A DNA stretch of 64,000 nucleotides from Rhizobium sullae. GTDB taxonomy: Bacteria > Pseudomonadota > Alphaproteobacteria > Rhizobiales > Rhizobiaceae. Positions 39,583-48,437 of the stretch are shown one piece after another (the stretch's first letter is position 1; every line of letters starts with the position of its first letter). The notes under the pieces are model-generated. The model was given only the letters and a program-made list of their open reading frames with translations. It was not told where the DNA came from and ran no database searches. The stretch is from assembly GCF_025200715.1 (NCBI RefSeq), contig NZ_CP104143.1, positions 1,054,001-1,118,000 of the forward strand. Reading direction: 5' to 3'. Position numbers and translations under genes: made by a program.

Positions 39583-41547
39583 TCAGAATTCTTCCCAGTT
39601 GTCTCTGGCCGAAGCGGCCACGGCTTTGGCGGCGGCGCCGCCACTGAATGCGCCCGCGACCTTGCCGATCAGGCTCCGTGCGGGTGAGGGTTTCGGATGC
39701 GAGGCGGCGGTTGCTTCTCGCGGCGCGTGACGGGCATTCATGCCCTCGCCGGTCTTGAACTGTCCAACGAGCCGGATCAGATTTTCGGCGTCGGCGGCAA
39801 GCGTGTGGCTCGCGGCGTTCGTCTCTTCGACCATGGCCGCATTCTTCTGCGTGGCCTGGTCCATCTGGCTGATGGCCGCATTGATTTCGTTCAGTCCAAC
39901 GGATTGTTCGCGCGCAGAGGTTACGATTGACTTAACGTGCTCGTCGATGCGCAAAACATCTTCGCCGATCTCGCGCAGCGCTTCGCCGGCTTTGGTCACG
40001 AGTTCTCCGCCTGTCTTTACTTCGGCGCCCGATTTGGAGATCAAGGCCTTGATATCCTTGGCCGCGCCCGCTGCGCGCCCGGCAAGTTCGCGCACTTCCT
40101 GTGCGACGACCGCAAAGCCCTTTCCGGCTTCGCCGGCGCGGGCTGCTTCGACACCGGCGTTCAGCGCCAGGAGGTTGGTCTGGAATGCGATCTCGTCGAT
40201 CACGTTGATGATAGTGCCGATTTCGCGTGAGGCGCCTTCGATTCGCTCCATCGCCGTCATCGCGTCGGTGACGACGATATCGGACTTGGCCGTGTTTTGG
40301 CGGGTATGAGTGACCATCTGGCCGACTTCCTCGGCGCGGTTCGTGGCGCTGCGCACGGTCGCTGTGATCTGATCGAGGGCTGCCGAAGTCTCTTCCAAAG
40401 ATGCCGCCTGCTGCTCGGTGCGTTTGGCGAGATCGGCGGCGGCCGCGCGCATCTGCTTGCTGTTGGCCTGGATCGAAGTGGTGTTCTGCGCGATGTCGGC
40501 CATCGCCTTGCGAAGGATCGCCGTCGTCTGGTTGAAGTCGCTGCGCAAGCGCTCCAGCTCCGGTTTGAACGGCTGGTCGATGGCGATCGTCACATCGCCG
40601 GCGGCGAGCCGGTTCAAACCCTGGCCAAGGGCGTCGACCGCAGCGTTCAGAGCCTCGACATCGGCAAGCTTTGCCGCCTCCTGCTTGCTCCGTTCCGCAT
40701 CGCTCTGGCGCCGTTCGCTTTCGGTCTGCGTCTCAAGGTTCATCTTGTCGATGGCTGCGAGACGGAAGCTTTCGGTTGCCCGCGCCATCTCGCCGATCTC
40801 GTCACCGCGTTCGGTCGCAGGCACGGCCTCGTGCAGATTGCCGCTCATGATGCGCTGCATGCTCTGGCGCACGGCTTCGATGCCCCGGCGGATCGAGCCT
40901 CCATGGATATATTGCAGGATCGTCATCGTGATGATCGCGAAAACACAAAGACCGACCTCGATGAGGAGCGAATCCCGCGAAATCGCGTTGGCTTCGTCGA
41001 CGCGGCGCTGCGCCACAGCGGTGCCGTTCTGCGCCAGCTTGTCGAGCGTTGCCGCGAGCTTCTCGCCGCCGCCGTCGATGGCGTCGTCCAACTTGCCGAA
41101 TGTCTCGTCGTCCGCGGCGCCTTCCACGGCGGCCTTCAGATCGACGGTGACTGCCTGCTGCAAGGCCGATACGTCCGAATCGTAACTTGCCAGGAGATCA
41201 CCTGCCTGCAGTTCCTGCGCAAGCAGGTCCATTTCCTTCGAGCCGCTGGCAAGCTGTTCCAGTGATTTCGACATCAACATCACGCGTTCAGGTTGGATAT
41301 TTTTATCGCCGCGGTCGACGATCGTATCCATGGCCGCGAGAACGAGCGTCAGATTTGCAATGCGCATCTGGTTGATGCAGTCGACGCTCTGCTGGATGCT
41401 GGTTGCTCGATCCAGCGCACTCTCGACACGGGCGCCTTCAAACCAGCTGACAGCGAGCATCGAGCTGAAACCGAGGAGGGCGGCGCCTGCGAGCGTCCAC
41501 AGTCTCTGGTTCACCGAAAGGGTCTTGCGTATTGTCGCATTCGTCAT
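39583..41547 (-). CDS. Methyl-accepting chemotaxis protein with C-terminal pentapeptide
   Basis: A 654-residue receptor. There are two membrane segments, at about residues 15-35 and 190-212. A helical periplasmic sensor domain lies between them, and a HAMP-like region follows. The signalling domain contains the tip [21 protein letters not shown] and [15 protein letters not shown]. The C-terminus ends in NWEEF, resembling the NWETF pentapeptide that tethers CheR and CheB, with an unstructured linker before it. The ligand is unknown. I start at MTNATIRK (41547) because upstream codons have no membrane-protein character. It is co-directional with cheW. Confidence 0.94.
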   Translation of the reverse strand: MTNATIRKTLSVNQRLWTLAGAALLGFSSMLAVSWFEGARVESALDRATSIQQSVDCINQMRIANLTLVLAAMDTIVDRGDKNIQPERVMLMSKSLEQLASGSKEMDLLAQELQAGDLLASYDSDVSALQQAVTVDLKAAVEGAADDETFGKLDDAIDGGGEKLAATLDKLAQNGTAVAQRRVDEANAISRDSLLIEVGLCVFAIITMTILQYIHGGSIRRGIEAVRQSMQRIMSGNLHEAVPATERGDEIGEMARATESFRLAAIDKMNLETQTESERRQSDAERSKQEAAKLADVEALNAAVDALGQGLNRLAAGDVTIAIDQPFKPELERLRSDFNQTTAILRKAMADIAQNTTSIQANSKQMRAAAADLAKRTEQQAASLEETSAALDQITATVRSATNRAEEVGQMVTHTRQNTAKSDIVVTDAMTAMERIEGASREIGTIINVIDEIAFQTNLLALNAGVEAARAGEAGKGFAVVAQEVRELAGRAAGAAKDIKALISKSGAEVKTGGELVTKAGEALREIGEDVLRIDEHVKSIVTSAREQSVGLNEINAAISQMDQATQKNAAMVEETNAASHTLAADAENLIRLVGQFKTGEGMNARHAPREATAASHPKPSPARSLIGKVAGAFSGGAAAKAVAASARDNWEEF

Positions 41548-41665
41548 AAAAAAATCGTCCTGCCTCAGATGCCGGATTGAAGTATTCGTGCAGTTGCATG
41601 CAAACACCCGTGTCTGACGACACGCCATAGACATCATGTCGGAGCGGCGCGGAGGGCGCCGGACG

Positions 41666-41682
41666 CCCTATAAAATATAGGG
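41666..41682. promoter_or_regulatory. 17-bp palindrome upstream of the MCP gene
   Basis: CCCTATA (41666-41672), AAA, TATAGGG (41676-41682) is a perfect inverted repeat about 119 bases from the receptor start. It may be an operator. The surrounding stretch (41548-41843) has no gene that I can support. Confidence 0.4.
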
Positions 41683-41843
41683 TTGACCGCTTAAGTCTTT
41701 GCTAACGATATGTTTCTTGCCTGCATCTTCCTGCTGGCCGGTCAAGTATTTGAAGTAACAAGCTTTTCTCTTAAGATCGATCACCGGCGCTATCATTTCT
41801 GCGCATGCCGGGTGAGGCAATTAATCACGGGAGAGAAAACGGG

Positions 41844-41927
41844 ATGTTGAATTGCGTGCGCTCCGCAGAAGAGGTATCAGGCGCGCAGTCGCGGGCTGCG
41901 CCGTCCGCTTGCTTTCAGGGGTCGTAG
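41844..41927 (+). CDS. Possible 27-codon leader ORF before the Sco gene
   Basis: An ATG at 41844 with GGAGAG upstream opens a 27-codon frame (MLNCVRSAEEVSGAQS at its start) that stops 2 bases before the Sco ATG. The spacing suggests translational coupling. No family is recognised and chance is quite possible. Confidence 0.25.
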   Translation: MLNCVRSAEEVSGAQSRAAPSACFQGS

Positions 41928-41929
41928 AC

Positions 41930-42535
41930 ATGAAGAATTTCCGTGTCGCCGTTTGGGTTGCCGTCATCATTGTCGCGGCCGTGCTCGGCTTCCTGACGCT
42001 GAACATCACGAAGACGAGGGATATTCCGCTCGCCGAGGGGCCGTTCGGCGTTCCGTTCACGCTCGTTGCGCAAAACGGCCAGCCGATCACCGAGCAGGCG
42101 CTTCGCGGCAAGCCGAGCGCCGTCTTCTTCGGCTTCACGCATTGCCCCGAGGTTTGCCCCACGACACTCTTCGAACTCAATGGCTGGATGGAGAAAGTCG
42201 ATCCGGCGGGCGACAAGCTGCAGGCCTATTTCGTCACCGTCGATCCGGAGCGCGATACGCCGGAAATCATGAACCAGTACGTCTCGAACGTTTCGAAGCG
42301 CATCACCGGCATCTCCGGTCCGCCGGAGAAGGTCGCCGACGTCGTCAAGGGCTTTCGCGTCTACGCCAAGAAGGTGCCGGTCGACGAGAAGGATCCGAAT
42401 GGCGATTACACGATGGACCACACCGCATCGGTCTTCCTCTTTGATTCCGAGGGCCGTTTTGCCGGCACGATCGCCTATGGCGAAAACCCGGACACGGCAG
42501 TAAAGAAGCTGGAGAATTTGATCAGCAAGGGATGA
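41930..42535 (+). CDS. SCO1/SenC family copper-binding thioredoxin-fold protein
   Basis: A 201-residue membrane-anchored periplasmic protein. The N-terminal segment AVWVAVIIVAAVLGFLTL is a signal anchor. The copper site has CPEVCP (CxxxC) and the distal histidine in YTMDHTASVF. Sco proteins deliver copper to, or reduce, the CuA centre of cytochrome c oxidase. No oxidase genes are near. The start at 41930 is the only one giving a correct N-terminal anchor. The stop is 4 bases before the monooxygenase start, so they may be co-transcribed. Confidence 0.92.
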   Translation: MKNFRVAVWVAVIIVAAVLGFLTLNITKTRDIPLAEGPFGVPFTLVAQNGQPITEQALRGKPSAVFFGFTHCPEVCPTTLFELNGWMEKVDPAGDKLQAYFVTVDPERDTPEIMNQYVSNVSKRITGISGPPEKVADVVKGFRVYAKKVPVDEKDPNGDYTMDHTASVFLFDSEGRFAGTIAYGENPDTAVKKLENLISKG

Positions 42536-42539
42536 AACC

Positions 42540-43667
42540 ATGGGGGCCGGGCATCGCAGCATCCTGATCGCCGGTGCCGGCGCGACGGGTCTTGCGGCAG
42601 CGGTGGAACTTGCCCGGCGAGGCTTTCGTCCACGTATCATAGACAGCGATGCAGGCCCGGTGCCGCTGACCGAGAGCCGGGCGCTCGGCATCAATGCCCG
42701 CACGCTCACCTTGCTTTCGCCCTCCCGTGTCGCAGACACGATCCTGCAGGAAGGCCATAGGATCGACCGCTTTCGGGTGCGGTCAGGCGGGAAAGGGCTT
42801 TTCGAGATCGATCCTTCCAAAATCGGCGGCCGCTTTCCGGCCATCCAGGCGCTTGCGCAGGGCCATACGGAACGGCTGCTGCTCGGCAAGCTTTCCGACT
42901 ATGAAGTCGAGCCGGAGTGGCAGACCGTGCTTGAAAGCGTCAGCGGCACGATGGACAAGCCGCATGTGACGCTGCGCCGCGCGGACGGCTCCCGCGAGGA
43001 ACTCGACCCCGACATCCTGATCGGCGCGGATGGTGCGCACTCGGCCGTGCGCAAGGCTGCAGGTTTCGACTTTCCGGGCGACGCTCTCGAAGAGTCCTTC
43101 CATCTTGCGGACTATCGCTATCCGCAGCCGATCGACGCACATTACGTCGAGATCAGCCTGTTCAATCCCGGCATGGTCGGCAGGATTCCGGTTTCCCGCG
43201 ATACGGTGCGATACATCTCGACGCTTCCGGATTTCGAGAGCCATATCGAGCATCCGGTGCCCGGCGGCGAATTGGTGTGGGCTGCGAATTTCCGCATCCA
43301 TTTCCGGCATGTCGAGCGCATGTCAAAGGGTAACGTCTTTCTCGCCGGCGATGCGGCGCATATCCATTCGCCGGCTGGTGCCCGCGGCATGAATCTCGGC
43401 ATCGAGGATGCCTGCTGGCTCGCCTATCTGATTTCGGAAGGCCGGGAACAGGATTATTCGGGCCTTCGGATGCCGGCGGTCAAAATGGTGCTGAAGCAGA
43501 CCTATGGGCTGACGAGGCTGGTGACCATGCATCATCCGGTTGCGACCGGCCTTCGCAATTTTTTCGCACCGCTGCTGATCCGCATCCCGGGAATTACCCG
43601 GCGGATACTGCGCAGCGTTGCCGGTTATGATACGCCGCCGCCAGTCTGGATCGACGACGCGCAATAA
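42540..43667 (+). CDS. FAD-dependent monooxygenase (PheA/TfdB family)
   Basis: A 375-residue flavoprotein hydroxylase. The N-terminal ILIAGAGATGLAAAVELARRGF is the FAD GxGxxG fold. The middle contains DPDILIGADGAHSAVRKAAGF (the DG motif) and the C-terminal half VFLAGDAAHIHSPAGARGMN (the GD motif). This class hydroxylates phenolic or aromatic substrates using NAD(P)H and oxygen; the substrate is unknown. The C-terminal thioredoxin-like domain of TfdB proteins is missing, as in shorter members. It may be co-transcribed with the Sco gene. Confidence 0.9.
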   Translation: MGAGHRSILIAGAGATGLAAAVELARRGFRPRIIDSDAGPVPLTESRALGINARTLTLLSPSRVADTILQEGHRIDRFRVRSGGKGLFEIDPSKIGGRFPAIQALAQGHTERLLLGKLSDYEVEPEWQTVLESVSGTMDKPHVTLRRADGSREELDPDILIGADGAHSAVRKAAGFDFPGDALEESFHLADYRYPQPIDAHYVEISLFNPGMVGRIPVSRDTVRYISTLPDFESHIEHPVPGGELVWAANFRIHFRHVERMSKGNVFLAGDAAHIHSPAGARGMNLGIEDACWLAYLISEGREQDYSGLRMPAVKMVLKQTYGLTRLVTMHHPVATGLRNFFAPLLIRIPGITRRILRSVAGYDTPPPVWIDDAQ

Positions 43668-43684
43668 GAATAGGAAAAGTTCGA

Positions 43685-44563
43685 GTGAGTGAAATTCGCC
43701 TGTATGTGACGACGACCGAAAAGAAGGCCGGGCAAGTCCTTGATCTTCTGACCGAGGTCTTCGGTGAAGAGGATATCGCGATCGCGACGACCGAGATCGA
43801 TGAGAAGAAGGACATCTGGGAAGCCTCCATCTACATGATGCGGGAGGACGAAAACGCGGTTCGCCTTCGCGTCGAGGAGGCGCTGAAGGTGCCGTTTCCG
43901 GACCTGAAGGTCGCGCGCGAAGTCATTCCCGATATCGATTGGGTGGCGAAATCCCTTGAAGGTCTGAAGCCGGTGCGGGCGGGGCGCTTTCTCGTGCATG
44001 GTTCGCATGACCGCGCCAAGGTCCGCCCCGGCGATATCGGAATCGAGATCGATGCGGGGCAAGCCTTCGGCACCGGCCATCACGGCACGACGGCCGGCTG
44101 CCTGGAGGTGATCGACAGCGTGTTGCGTTCGCGGCCGGTCGGTAATGCGTTGGACCTCGGGACGGGCAGCGGCGTATTGGCGATTGCGGTGCGCAAGCTC
44201 AAGAATATCCCGGTTCTCGCGACCGATATCGATCCGATCGCGACGCGTGTCGCAGCCGAGAACGTGCGGCGGAACGGCATTGCCTCCGGGATCATTGCGA
44301 AGACTGCGCCAGGCTTTCATTCGACGGCCTTTGCGGAATACGGGCCGTTCGACCTCATCATCGCCAATATTCTGGCGCGGCCGCTGATCAAGATGGCGCC
44401 GAAGCTGGCCGAGCATCTGGCGCCATCCGGCTCGGTGATCCTGTCAGGTATCCTCGCAGAACAGCGCTGGAAGGTGCTTTCGGCCTATAATGGCGCAAAG
44501 CTCCGCCACGTCCGCACCATCTGGCGAAACGGCTGGGTGACGATCCATCTCGATCGTCCGTAA
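43685..44563 (+). CDS. prmA: Ribosomal protein L11 methyltransferase
   Basis: A 292-residue SAM methyltransferase that methylates ribosomal protein L11. The N-terminal substrate domain is followed by the Rossmann domain with DAGQAFGTGHHGTTAGCL and motif I in ALDLGTGSGVLAIAV. FDLIIANILARPLI is the NPPY-like region characteristic of PrmA. The GTG start at 43685 has AGGAAAAG upstream. It is 17 bases after the monooxygenase, so it may be read from the same transcript. Confidence 0.94.
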   Translation: MSEIRLYVTTTEKKAGQVLDLLTEVFGEEDIAIATTEIDEKKDIWEASIYMMREDENAVRLRVEEALKVPFPDLKVAREVIPDIDWVAKSLEGLKPVRAGRFLVHGSHDRAKVRPGDIGIEIDAGQAFGTGHHGTTAGCLEVIDSVLRSRPVGNALDLGTGSGVLAIAVRKLKNIPVLATDIDPIATRVAAENVRRNGIASGIIAKTAPGFHSTAFAEYGPFDLIIANILARPLIKMAPKLAEHLAPSGSVILSGILAEQRWKVLSAYNGAKLRHVRTIWRNGWVTIHLDRP

Positions 44564-44573
44564 GCTATCGGCA

Positions 44574-44606
44574 AAAAAAGAAGGCGGTGCCAAACGGCAC
44601 CGCCTT
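44574..44606 (-). terminator. Intrinsic terminator between prmA and a small reverse gene
   Basis: AAGGCGGTGCC (44581-44591) and GGCACCGCCTT (44596-44606) form an 11-bp perfect stem with an AAAC loop. The A run at 44573-44580 becomes a long T run on the minus strand. It therefore fits the end of the small reverse gene best, and may also stop prmA transcription. Confidence 0.85.
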
Positions 44607-44721
44607 CGACCGTTAAAACGGCCATGCCCGCGAGCTCGAAGGAGGAGGAGCGCTCGAGCGGGCTCTACAGTTCTGATTGCCGGTCCGTTGAGGGAGGAGG
44701 AGAAACGAAGCGGCAAATAGC

Positions 44722-44895
44722 TCAGAACGCGTAGCTGGGTACACCCTTGTGGTGCGTAACCTTGTGGCCCGTGCCGAGCATCTTGAGGCTATCCCCATTG
44801 AGCGGACGGCGGGCACCGATGACATGATGCACAGTCTGGCGTTCGCCAGCCTGCACCGGGCTGCTGTAAGCGAAGCGCGACAGAGAGGCAGTCAT
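44722..44895 (-). CDS. Small protein of 57 residues, unknown function
   Basis: This frame starts MTASLSRFAYSSPVQAGERQ and ends HKGVPSYAF. AGGAAATGAAA lies before the ATG on the coding strand, giving a good ribosome-binding site. A strong terminator follows 115 bases after the stop. It has no signal peptide or membrane segment, is basic and histidine-rich (QTVHHV, GHKVTHHK), and matches no family I know. It is divergent from the aminopeptidase P gene. Purine-rich GGAGGAGGAG runs sit in the 3' untranslated part. I consider it a likely real gene because promoter-side, ribosome-binding and terminator signals all agree. Confidence 0.6.
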   Translation of the reverse strand: MTASLSRFAYSSPVQAGERQTVHHVIGARRPLNGDSLKMLGTGHKVTHHKGVPSYAF

Positions 44896-45171
44896 TTTCA
44901 TTTCCTTTTCGTTGCAGGCTCGTTTCCGAACCCGTTTGATGCGCCGTATATAGCTATTCCCAAATCCTTAGGCAGAGGGTTTCGCTCATGGGAGCCATGC
45001 GTTGAACGCATAAAGCGTGCCAGTTTCGATTCTACTGTCACATTTCTGCCAAAATATTGAGCGGCCTGACCTGGGGCAAAGTGGCTGGTTTTTCTCCACT
45101 TGCCCTGATTTTTCGATAACATGGGCCGCACGCTTGTCGGCGGATTCGGATATAGCCATTGGGTTTTCAGC

Positions 45172-47007
45172 ATGTTCCAGTCTTTTGAAGTCACCTCCAC
45201 GCCACAATTCGGCCGCGATCGGGTTGGGCAACTGCGCGCAAGTTTCGATGGGCTTGGCATTGATGCCTTCCTCGTGCCGCGTGCCGATGAGTACAACGGC
45301 GAATATGTGCCGGCATGCGCGGAGCGCCTGTCTTGGCTCACCGGCTTCACCGGATCGGCGGGCATTGCGCTCATCGCCCATAGCCAGGCGATCATTTTCG
45401 TCGATGGCCGCTATGTGACGCAGCTCGCCGAGCAGGTCGACGGCTCGGTCTTTACCGGCGGCGATCTCGTCAACGAGCCACCGCATGTCTGGATACCCAA
45501 GAACGGCAAGCAGGGCATGCGGCTCGGCATCGATCCGTGGCTGCATTCCGGTGCCGACGTGCGCCGTCTTGAAAAGGCGCTTGCCGAGATCGGCGGCACA
45601 TTGGTGATGCTGCCGCACAATCCGCTCGACAGGCTCTGGACGGATCGCCCGGCCGAACCGCTCGGCGCTGTGGTCATCCAGAATGTCGCTCAGGCCGGCA
45701 TGCTGGCGAAGGACAAGATCGCGACGGTTGCCGCCGATCTCGCCAAGAAGAATGCCGCAGCCGTGCTGATTGCCGACCCGTCGTCGATCGCATGGATCTT
45801 CAACATTCGCGGTGCTGACGTTCCGCATACGCCGCATCCGCTGGCTCGCGCCATCATCCACGCCGACGGCAAGGCGGAACTGTTCCTCGACAAGCGCAAG
45901 ACCGGCATCGAGCCGGAGGCCTATCTTGCGCAGATATGCGTGCAGCTGCCGCCATCTTCGCTCGACGAGCGGCTCGCTGCCGTGTCAAAGGATGGCGGCA
46001 GGGTGATGATCGATCCGGATATCGCTTCCTATGCGCTTGCCGACATCATCCGCAAGGCGGGCGGCGAGGTGGTGGAGGGCGCCGATCCCGCCAAGCTGCC
46101 GCGGGCGGTGAAGAACAGCGTCGAGCTCAACGGCTCGGCAGCGGCGCACCTGCAAGACGGTGCGGCCATGGTCGAGTTCCTTTACTGGCTATCGCAGGAA
46201 AAGCCGGGCACGGTGACGGAAATTGCCGCGGCCGAGAAGCTGGAGGCCGTGCGTGCCGGCGTCGGCCAGAACATGCAGAACCCCCTCAAGGATATCTCCT
46301 TCGACACGATTTCCGGGGCCGGCGAGCATGCCGCGATCATGCATTACCGCGTGACAGTCGATACCAACCGGACGATCAATGCCGGGGAGCTTTTCCTCAT
46401 CGATTCCGGCGCGCAATACATCAATGGTACCACGGATATCACCCGCACCGTTGGCATCGGGGCGGTTTCGGAGGAGCAGAAGCGCTTCTTCACGCTGGTG
46501 TTGAAGGGCGTGATCCAGATCAGCACGGTGCGCTTTCCGAAGGGCACGCGCGGCTGCGATCTCGATCCGCTGGCGCGCATCGCGCTCTGGCGGGCAGGCG
46601 TCGACTTCGGGCATGGGACCGGCCACGGCGTCGGCTCCTATCTTTCGGTGCACGAGGGGCCGCAACGCATTTCGAGGATTTCGACGCAGGAACTGCTGCC
46701 CGGCATGATCCTTTCCAACGAACCGGGCTATTACCGGCCGGGCAGCTTCGGCATCCGCATCGAGAACCTGATCTATGTGCGGGAGGCGGAGGACATCGAA
46801 GGCGGCGACATGCCGATGCTCGGCTTCGAGACGCTGACCTTCTGCCCGATCGACCGCACCATCGTCATCCCCGAATTGCTGACGCATGACGAGCTGCACT
46901 GGTTCAACGACTACCACGCCCGCACCCGCGAGGCGTTGATGCCGCTGATCCACGACAAGGACGTCAAGGCGTGGCTGGAGAATGCGACGCTGCCGCTGAA
47001 ATATTGA
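45172..47007 (+). CDS. Xaa-Pro aminopeptidase (aminopeptidase P, M24B)
   Basis: A 611-residue creatinase-fold metallopeptidase that removes the N-terminal residue before a proline. Two creatinase-like N-terminal domains (FLVPRADEYNGEYVP near the start) precede the M24 catalytic domain. Dinuclear metal ligands are in LIDSGAQYINGTTDITRT (two Asp), DFGHGTGHGVGSYLSVHE (His), SNEPGYYRPGSFGIRIEN (Glu) and a final Glu. The length matches the longer eukaryotic-like APP1 type rather than E. coli PepP. It is cytoplasmic. The start at 45172 gives MFQSFEVTS; earlier codons are not family-like. Confidence 0.93.
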   Translation: MFQSFEVTSTPQFGRDRVGQLRASFDGLGIDAFLVPRADEYNGEYVPACAERLSWLTGFTGSAGIALIAHSQAIIFVDGRYVTQLAEQVDGSVFTGGDLVNEPPHVWIPKNGKQGMRLGIDPWLHSGADVRRLEKALAEIGGTLVMLPHNPLDRLWTDRPAEPLGAVVIQNVAQAGMLAKDKIATVAADLAKKNAAAVLIADPSSIAWIFNIRGADVPHTPHPLARAIIHADGKAELFLDKRKTGIEPEAYLAQICVQLPPSSLDERLAAVSKDGGRVMIDPDIASYALADIIRKAGGEVVEGADPAKLPRAVKNSVELNGSAAAHLQDGAAMVEFLYWLSQEKPGTVTEIAAAEKLEAVRAGVGQNMQNPLKDISFDTISGAGEHAAIMHYRVTVDTNRTINAGELFLIDSGAQYINGTTDITRTVGIGAVSEEQKRFFTLVLKGVIQISTVRFPKGTRGCDLDPLARIALWRAGVDFGHGTGHGVGSYLSVHEGPQRISRISTQELLPGMILSNEPGYYRPGSFGIRIENLIYVREAEDIEGGDMPMLGFETLTFCPIDRTIVIPELLTHDELHWFNDYHARTREALMPLIHDKDVKAWLENATLPLKY

Positions 47008-47026
47008 GGTTCAAGTGCCGCGCGGC

Positions 47027-47335
47027 CTAGAATCCGATCGTGCGGCGCCAAGCCATGACGATGAGCCAGGCCGCGACCAGCATCCAGGTATGTGATACCT
47101 TGAGGCCGACGATGAGAGCGACGACAAGCGCCAGCTTGGCATCCCAGCCGCCGTCGAAGAAGGCCGGCGCGACGATGGTCGTCAGCACGGCGGCAGGGAC
47201 GGCGTTGAGGGCTGCCTCCATGCGCGGAGGGATGCGTTTCATCGTGGTGATGAGCACATAGCCGCCAATGCGCGTCACATAAGTCGCAACAGCCGATGCG
47301 AGGATCACGAGGACCATCTGGAGATCGAATTCCAT
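47027..47335 (-). CDS. azlD: AzlD family branched-chain amino-acid exporter subunit
   Basis: A 102-residue protein with three to four membrane segments. VATYVTRIGGYVLITTMKRI and LNAVPAAVLTTIVAPAFF are typical AzlD stretches. It pairs with the large subunit AzlC to export branched-chain amino acids or similar compounds; in E. coli the homologues YgaZ/YgaH export valine. The start is one base after the azlC stop on the same strand, so the two are an operon and translationally coupled. Confidence 0.9.
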   Translation of the reverse strand: MEFDLQMVLVILASAVATYVTRIGGYVLITTMKRIPPRMEAALNAVPAAVLTTIVAPAFFDGGWDAKLALVVALIVGLKVSHTWMLVAAWLIVMAWRRTIGF

Positions 47336-47336
47336 G

Positions 47337-48062
47337 TCAGACCTCGTGCGGTTCGTTTTCGGGTTCGGGCTTGTGGACGGCAGGCAGCGGCATCAGCGCA
47401 GCCAGGATGATGCCGGCCGCAGCCCCCAGGCTGACATGCCAGGGCGAGCCGACATAGTGATAGGCGATCGCCGAGGCGACGGCGCTGACAAGGGCGACGG
47501 GCAGGAAGTTGTCGCGGTTGCGGAACCCGAGCACGATGCCGAGGAAATAGGCGGGCAGCAGGATATCGAGGCCGAGCGCCTTCGGGTCGCCGATGAAGCT
47601 GCCGAGCAGCCCGCCGAGGAGGCTGATCAGCACCCAGGGCACGTAGATGATGATTCCGAAGCCGAGATACCAGATGAAGGTGACCGGCTTTCCCTCCTCG
47701 CCGCGTTTCGCCATTGCAGCGAACTGCGGATCGACGAGCAGGAAGAAGGTGAAGAACTTCTGCAGCGGCGTGAACTCGCGGACGTAGCGCGCAATCGCCG
47801 CCGAATAGAGGACATGGCGGAAGTTGACGGCGAGGATGGAGGCGACGATCAGCCAGGCCTGGACGTTGTGGCCGAAAAGCTCGATGCCGACCATCTGGCT
47901 CGCACCCGCGTAGACCGTGGCGCTCATCAGCGTCAGTTCGCCGAGCGACATGCCGTTATCCACGGCAAGCGCGCCGAATAGGGCGCCGAAAGGCGCGGCC
48001 GCCACAGCGACGGCAAAGCCGCCCCGCAAACCCTCGGCAAAATCCGCCCGACTCATCGGCAC
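47337..48062 (-). CDS. azlC: AzlC family branched-chain amino-acid exporter subunit
   Basis: A 241-residue membrane protein with about five to seven segments. AAAPFGALFGALAVDNGMSL and MSATVYAGASQMVGIELF are AzlC signatures, and NFRHVLYSAAIA follows. It is the large subunit of the AzlCD/YgaZH amino-acid exporter. The frame opens at a GTG at 48062, and an ATG at 48056 (MSRADFAEG) is equally possible; AAGGA lies before both. It is transcribed divergently from the DUF2164 gene. Confidence 0.9.
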   Translation of the reverse strand: MPMSRADFAEGLRGGFAVAVAAAPFGALFGALAVDNGMSLGELTLMSATVYAGASQMVGIELFGHNVQAWLIVASILAVNFRHVLYSAAIARYVREFTPLQKFFTFFLLVDPQFAAMAKRGEEGKPVTFIWYLGFGIIIYVPWVLISLLGGLLGSFIGDPKALGLDILLPAYFLGIVLGFRNRDNFLPVALVSAVASAIAYHYVGSPWHVSLGAAAGIILAALMPLPAVHKPEPENEPHEV

Positions 48063-48185
48063 GTGTCCTTCTTCAAAACGACCCTGCTCTATGTGCCCAG
48101 CGCCTTGGCCGCAATCGAATTTCCTTGATCGACCGATCGATTTCGCTGAACCGTGGGAACCTCAGACAATGGCGGGAGACGAGCG

Positions 48186-48434
48186 ATGAAGCCGATAGAC
48201 TTTTCCAAGGAAGACAAGGCGGCGCTGATTGCGCGCATCCAGCACTTCTTCGACAAGGAACTGGATCAGCCCATCGGGCTGCTCAAGGCGGAACTGGTCC
48301 TCGATTTCTTCGCCAAGGAGATCGGCGCCGCCTATTACAAACAGGGCCTGCAGGATGCGCATGCTGCATTTCTTAAGCGCGCCGACGACCTTGCGGACGA
48401 TATCTACGGGCTGGAGCAGGCGGCGCGGGACTGA
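48186..48434 (+). CDS. DUF2164 family protein
   Basis: An 82-residue acidic, helical protein. The sequence FSKEDKAALIARIQHFFDKE followed by ELVLDFFAKEIGAAYYKQGL matches the DUF2164 family, whose role is unknown. It has no membrane segment. The ATG at 48186 is preceded by GGGAGACGAGCG. It lies between divergent azlC and convergent pncA, so it is probably monocistronic. Confidence 0.85.
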   Translation: MKPIDFSKEDKAALIARIQHFFDKELDQPIGLLKAELVLDFFAKEIGAAYYKQGLQDAHAAFLKRADDLADDIYGLEQAARD

Positions 48435-48437
48435 GCC

